Positions 6,361-8,674 of a stretch of 8,674 nucleotides of DNA are shown here, in pieces; the stretch's first letter is position 1; each line of letters opens with the position of its first letter. The notes under the pieces were generated by a model. The model worked only from the letters and a program-made list of their open reading frames with translations, did not search any database and had not been told where the DNA came from. A program made the translations under genes and the position numbers. This stretch comes from Aquincola sp. (lineage in GTDB: Bacteria; Pseudomonadota; Gammaproteobacteria; Burkholderiales; Burkholderiaceae_C). The stretch is from NCBI GenBank assembly GCA_029884035.1, contig JAOUIM010000136.1, positions 1 through 8,674 on the forward strand, read 5' to 3'.

Positions 6361-6557
6361 TGTCCAGCCCAGGCAAGAAGAGCTTCCTGTTGCGCATCGA
6401 TCCGGACTTGTGGGTCGCGATCGAGCGGCTCGCAGCGCAGGAGCTGCGCAGCGCCAATGCCCAGGTCGAGTACCTGCTGCGCGAAGGACTGGCACGGCGC
6501 GGGCGCAAGCCGGCTGCGGACACCACAGAACGCGACGCCACCAGACCCCAGAAGTGA
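6360..6557 (+). CDS. Arc-type ribbon-helix-helix DNA-binding protein
   Basis: A 65-residue protein beginning MSSPGKKSFLLRIDPDLWVA. The pattern of a short strand (KSFLLRID, 6-13), a first helix (PDLWVAIERLAAQELR, 15-30), a turn with Ser-Ala-Asn (31-33) and a second helix (AQVEYLLREGLARR, 34-47) is that of Arc/MetJ-type dimeric repressors, where the strand enters the major groove. The last 18 residues are polar and probably disordered. The ATG uses the last A of the preceding TGA (TGATG) and has no Shine-Dalgarno sequence, so it should be translated by re-initiation after the PH-like gene. The same frame is open further upstream, which hides the true start: only the part after 6360 makes a sensible domain. 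No toxin gene accompanies it, so a toxin-antitoxin role is not supported. Likely autoregulator of this operon (inference). Confidence 0.82.
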   Translation: MSSPGKKSFLLRIDPDLWVAIERLAAQELRSANAQVEYLLREGLARRGRKPAADTTERDATRPQK

Positions 6558-6577
6558 GGTTGCTGCGGCCCCACCGA

Positions 6578-6583
6578 TAGACT
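6578..6583 (+). promoter_or_regulatory. -10-like box of a possible leaderless promoter for the ABC exporter
   Basis: TAGACT matches four of six bases of TATAAT and ends 7 nt before the GTG at 6591, so transcription would begin at or next to the start codon. No Shine-Dalgarno sequence is present in the proper window; the nearest, GAGG at 6555-6558, is over 30 nt away. No -35 box at normal spacing is seen, so the site is tentative. Confidence 0.35.
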
Positions 6584-6590
6584 GCCGGCC

Positions 6591-8408
6591 GTGGCAGACA
6601 AGAACCTCACCCCGCGCGCGGCGGCCGACACACCGCGCTCGCTCTCGGGACTGGTGCCCTTCCTGCGGCCCTACAAGCTGCAGATCGGGCTGGCGATCCT
6701 GTTCCTCGTGCTCGCGGCGGGTGCCACGCTGGTGCTGCCGATCGCGCTGAAGTCGCTGATCGACGGTGGCCTTGTCGCCGCCGATCCCGGCCAGCGCATC
6801 ATGGGACTGCGCGACCACTTCCTCGCGCTGTTCGGCGTCGGCGCCGCGCTCGGCCTGTTCTCCGCGGCGCGCTTCTACATGGTGACCTGGATCGGCGAGC
6901 GCGTCACGGCCGACCTGCGCAATGCGGTCTACGCGCATGTGGTCGAGCAGAGCCCCGAGTTCTTCGAGACGACGCAGACGGGTGAGGTGCTGTCGCGCCT
7001 GACCACCGACACGACGCTGGTGCAGACCGTCGTCGGATCGAGCCTGTCGATGGGCCTGCGCAACACGGTGATGGGTATCGGCGCGATGGGCATGCTCGTG
7101 ATCACGAACCCCTACGTGATGGGCCAGGTGCTGGGCATCCTCGTGCTGGTGGTGCTGCCCAGCGTGTACTTCGGTCGCCGCGTGCGCGGGCTCAGCCGCG
7201 CAAGCCAGGACCGCGTCGCCGACTCGAGTGCGATCGCCGCCGAGGTACTCAACGCGATTCCGGTGGTGCAGAGCTACGTCCAGGAGCACCGCGAGGCGCG
7301 ACGATTCGCCAGCGCCACCGAGGCGGCGTTCGACACGGCGCGCAAGCGCAATCGCGTTCGCTCGATGCTGGTGGCGTTCATCATCACAGCCACCTTCGGC
7401 GCGCTGCTGTGGGGTCTGTACCAGGGCACGCAGGCGGTGCTGCGCGGCGACATCACCGCCGGCCACCTCGGCCAGACCGTCGTTTACGTCCTGATCCTGG
7501 TGTCCAGCGTGGCCGTGCTGTCAGAGGTCTACGGTGACCTGTTGCGCGCCGCAGGCGCGACCGAGCGCCTGATGGACCTGCTCGCCACGCGCTCGCCGGT
7601 GCAGGACCCGGCTGCGCCGAAGCCGCTGCCGCCGGTGACCGGCGGATCGGCGGTCACGCTCGATGCGGTGACCTTCCACTACCCCTCGCGACCACAGCAT
7701 GCGTCGCTGCGCGAGGTGTCGCTGGCGGTGCACCCCGGCGAGACGGTGGCATTGGTCGGCCCGAGCGGCGCCGGCAAGAGCACGGTGCTGCAGTTGCTGC
7801 TGCGCTATTACGACACCGAGCGCGGTACGGTCGCGATCGACGGTGTGCCGGTGCGCGAGCTCGCGCTGGCCGACCTGCGCGGCCGCGTGGGCATCGTGCC
7901 GCAGGACAGCGTGGTGTTCTCGGCCAACGCGCTGGAGAACATCCGCTACGGCAAGCCCGATGCGAGCGACGACGAGGTGGTGGCCGCCGCGACAGCCGCG
8001 TTCGCACACGACTTCATCAGCGCCCTGCCCGAGGGCTACAAGACCTTCCTCGGCGAGCGCGGCGTGCGCCTGTCGGGCGGCCAACGCCAGCGCATCGCGA
8101 TCGCGCGCGCGATCCTCAAGAACCCGCCGCTATTGCTCCTGGACGAAGCCACGAGTGCGCTCGATGCCGAGAGCGAGCGGATGGTGCAGGCGGCGCTGGA
8201 GGCCGCGATGCACGGTCGCACCACGATCGTCGTCGCGCACCGCCTGGCCACGGTGCAGCGCGCCGATCGCATCATCGTGCTCGACCATGGGCGCGTCATC
8301 GAGACCGGTACCCATACCGCGCTGGTGGCACGCGGCGGCCTGTATGCGCGCCTGGCCGCGATGCAGTTCGACCTCGAGCCCGCGAGCCCCGCATTAGTCG
8401 CCGGATAA
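6591..8408 (+). CDS. MsbA-related ABC exporter, fused permease and ATPase
   Basis: A 605-residue half-transporter, expected to work as a homodimer in the inner membrane. The membrane domain (about 20-330) carries six helices and the coupling pattern GERVTADLRNAVYAHVVEQS (102-121) plus SPEFFETTQTGEVLSRLTTD (121-140), typical of MsbA-related lipid or multidrug exporters. The ATPase domain has A-loop Tyr364 (FHYPSRP), Walker A GPSGAGKST (390-398), Q-loop Gln438 (VPQDS), signature LSGGQ (494-498), Walker B LLLLDEA (514-520) and H-loop His550. All are intact. It resembles the MsbA-related subfamily of proteobacteria rather than MsbA itself; no lpxK neighbour is seen. Substrate unknown. The GTG start is chosen because the N-terminus fits homologs in style and no upstream in-frame start is better; there is no Shine-Dalgarno sequence. 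It follows the ribbon-helix-helix gene by 33 nt and could be partly co-transcribed with that operon. Confidence 0.92.
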   Translation: MADKNLTPRAAADTPRSLSGLVPFLRPYKLQIGLAILFLVLAAGATLVLPIALKSLIDGGLVAADPGQRIMGLRDHFLALFGVGAALGLFSAARFYMVTWIGERVTADLRNAVYAHVVEQSPEFFETTQTGEVLSRLTTDTTLVQTVVGSSLSMGLRNTVMGIGAMGMLVITNPYVMGQVLGILVLVVLPSVYFGRRVRGLSRASQDRVADSSAIAAEVLNAIPVVQSYVQEHREARRFASATEAAFDTARKRNRVRSMLVAFIITATFGALLWGLYQGTQAVLRGDITAGHLGQTVVYVLILVSSVAVLSEVYGDLLRAAGATERLMDLLATRSPVQDPAAPKPLPPVTGGSAVTLDAVTFHYPSRPQHASLREVSLAVHPGETVALVGPSGAGKSTVLQLLLRYYDTERGTVAIDGVPVRELALADLRGRVGIVPQDSVVFSANALENIRYGKPDASDDEVVAAATAAFAHDFISALPEGYKTFLGERGVRLSGGQRQRIAIARAILKNPPLLLLDEATSALDAESERMVQAALEAAMHGRTTIVVAHRLATVQRADRIIVLDHGRVIETGTHTALVARGGLYARLAAMQFDLEPASPALVAG

Positions 8409-8409
8409 T
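8404..8409 (+). promoter_or_regulatory. -10-like box of a possible leaderless thyA promoter
   Basis: GATAAT matches five of six bases of TATAAT. It contains the TAA stop codon of the ABC exporter gene (8406-8408) and ends 6 nt before the thyA ATG (8416), which places the transcription start on the start codon. There is no Shine-Dalgarno sequence between them and no obvious -35 box in the GC-rich end of the exporter gene. Confidence 0.4.
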
Positions 8410-8415
8410 CCGCGC

Positions 8416-8674
8416 ATGGATCGACCGGATCGCCCGCCCGTGCGCTCGCAGTACGAGGACTTCATGCGCCATGTGTTCGAGCACGGCGTGGCCAAGACCG
8501 ACCGCACAGGCACCGGCACGCGCAGCGTCTTCGGCCACCAGATGCGATTCGATCTGAACGAGGGCTTTCCGCTCGTGACGACGAAGAAGGTGCATGTCAA
8601 GTCGATCATCTACGAGCTGCTGTGGTTCCTGCGCGGCGATGGCAACGCGAAGTGGCTGCAGGAACATGGCGTCA
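8416..8674 (+). CDS. thyA: Thymidylate synthase, N-terminal part (cut by window edge)
   Basis: The first 86 codons of thymidylate synthase, which methylates dUMP to dTMP with methylene-tetrahydrofolate in the cytoplasm. The fragment contains the highly conserved DRTGTGTRSVFGHQMRFDL, where the Arg of DRTGTGT binds the substrate phosphate, then FPLVTTKKVHVKSIIYELLW and FLRGDGNAKWL, all close to the E. coli enzyme. The catalytic cysteine region lies beyond the window. From the ATG at 8416 the protein has about ten extra residues (MDRPDRPPVR) before the usual start at SQYEDFMRHVFEHG; a GTG at 8440 would give nearly the normal length. The ATG lies 7 nt after the exporter's stop, with a -10-like box spanning that stop. 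No sign of damage in the visible part. Confidence 0.95.
   Translation, partial: MDRPDRPPVRSQYEDFMRHVFEHGVAKTDRTGTGTRSVFGHQMRFDLNEGFPLVTTKKVHVKSIIYELLWFLRGDGNAKWLQEHGV

Noticed and set aside
6360..6557. Toxin-antitoxin antitoxin gene
   Set aside because: The ribbon-helix-helix fold is common among antitoxins, but no small toxin gene is adjacent; the neighbours are a membrane protein and an ABC exporter.
5904..7466. Minus-strand open frame of 520 codons opposite the PH-like, ribbon-helix-helix and exporter genes
   Set aside because: Antisense shadow spanning three well-supported plus-strand genes; its translation has no recognisable fold.

Overview
The window is very GC-rich, with strong G/C preference at third codon positions, close packing of genes and several GTG starts. 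Together with the protein families present, this points to a betaproteobacterium, most likely Burkholderiales of the Rubrivivax/Leptothrix/Methylibium type. That placement comes from general look and gene content, not from a marker gene. No tRNA, rRNA, CRISPR array, insertion sequence or phage gene is visible. It reads as ordinary chromosome with one less-understood small operon.

Left part (1-2572, minus strand): three overlapping genes of a type IV pilus/type II secretion-like assembly machine. They are read in the order GspE/PilB-family ATPase (869-2572), a cytoplasmic PilM/GspL-like protein (88-888) and the first 30 codons of a PilN-like inner-membrane protein (1-91, running off the edge). 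A 175-bp divergent spacer (2573-2747) with GC palindromes separates them from an exported CrtC/AttH-type lipocalin-fold protein (2748-3896, plus strand). That gene converges on a membrane-bound GGDEF diguanylate cyclase (3913-4776, minus strand) with an intact active site and product-inhibition site.

Middle part (4777-6557, plus strand): a promoter spacer holding the most AT-rich stretch noticed in the window, two fused 8-bp palindromes around a -10-like box. It is followed by a compact three-gene operon: an SPFH/Band 7 membrane protein (4995-5879), a small two-helix membrane protein with a PH-like tail (5887-6360) and a 65-residue Arc-type ribbon-helix-helix DNA-binding protein (6360-6557) whose start overlaps the preceding stop. 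This membrane-scaffold plus repressor module is the best candidate here for an under-described system. The natural hypothesis is that the small protein represses the operon through the AT-rich palindromes.

Right part (6591-8674, plus strand): an MsbA-related half-size ABC exporter with a GTG start, then the 5' part of thyA (thymidylate synthase), cut by the window edge. Both have a -10-like hexamer 6-7 nt before the start codon and no Shine-Dalgarno sequence, suggesting leaderless transcripts.
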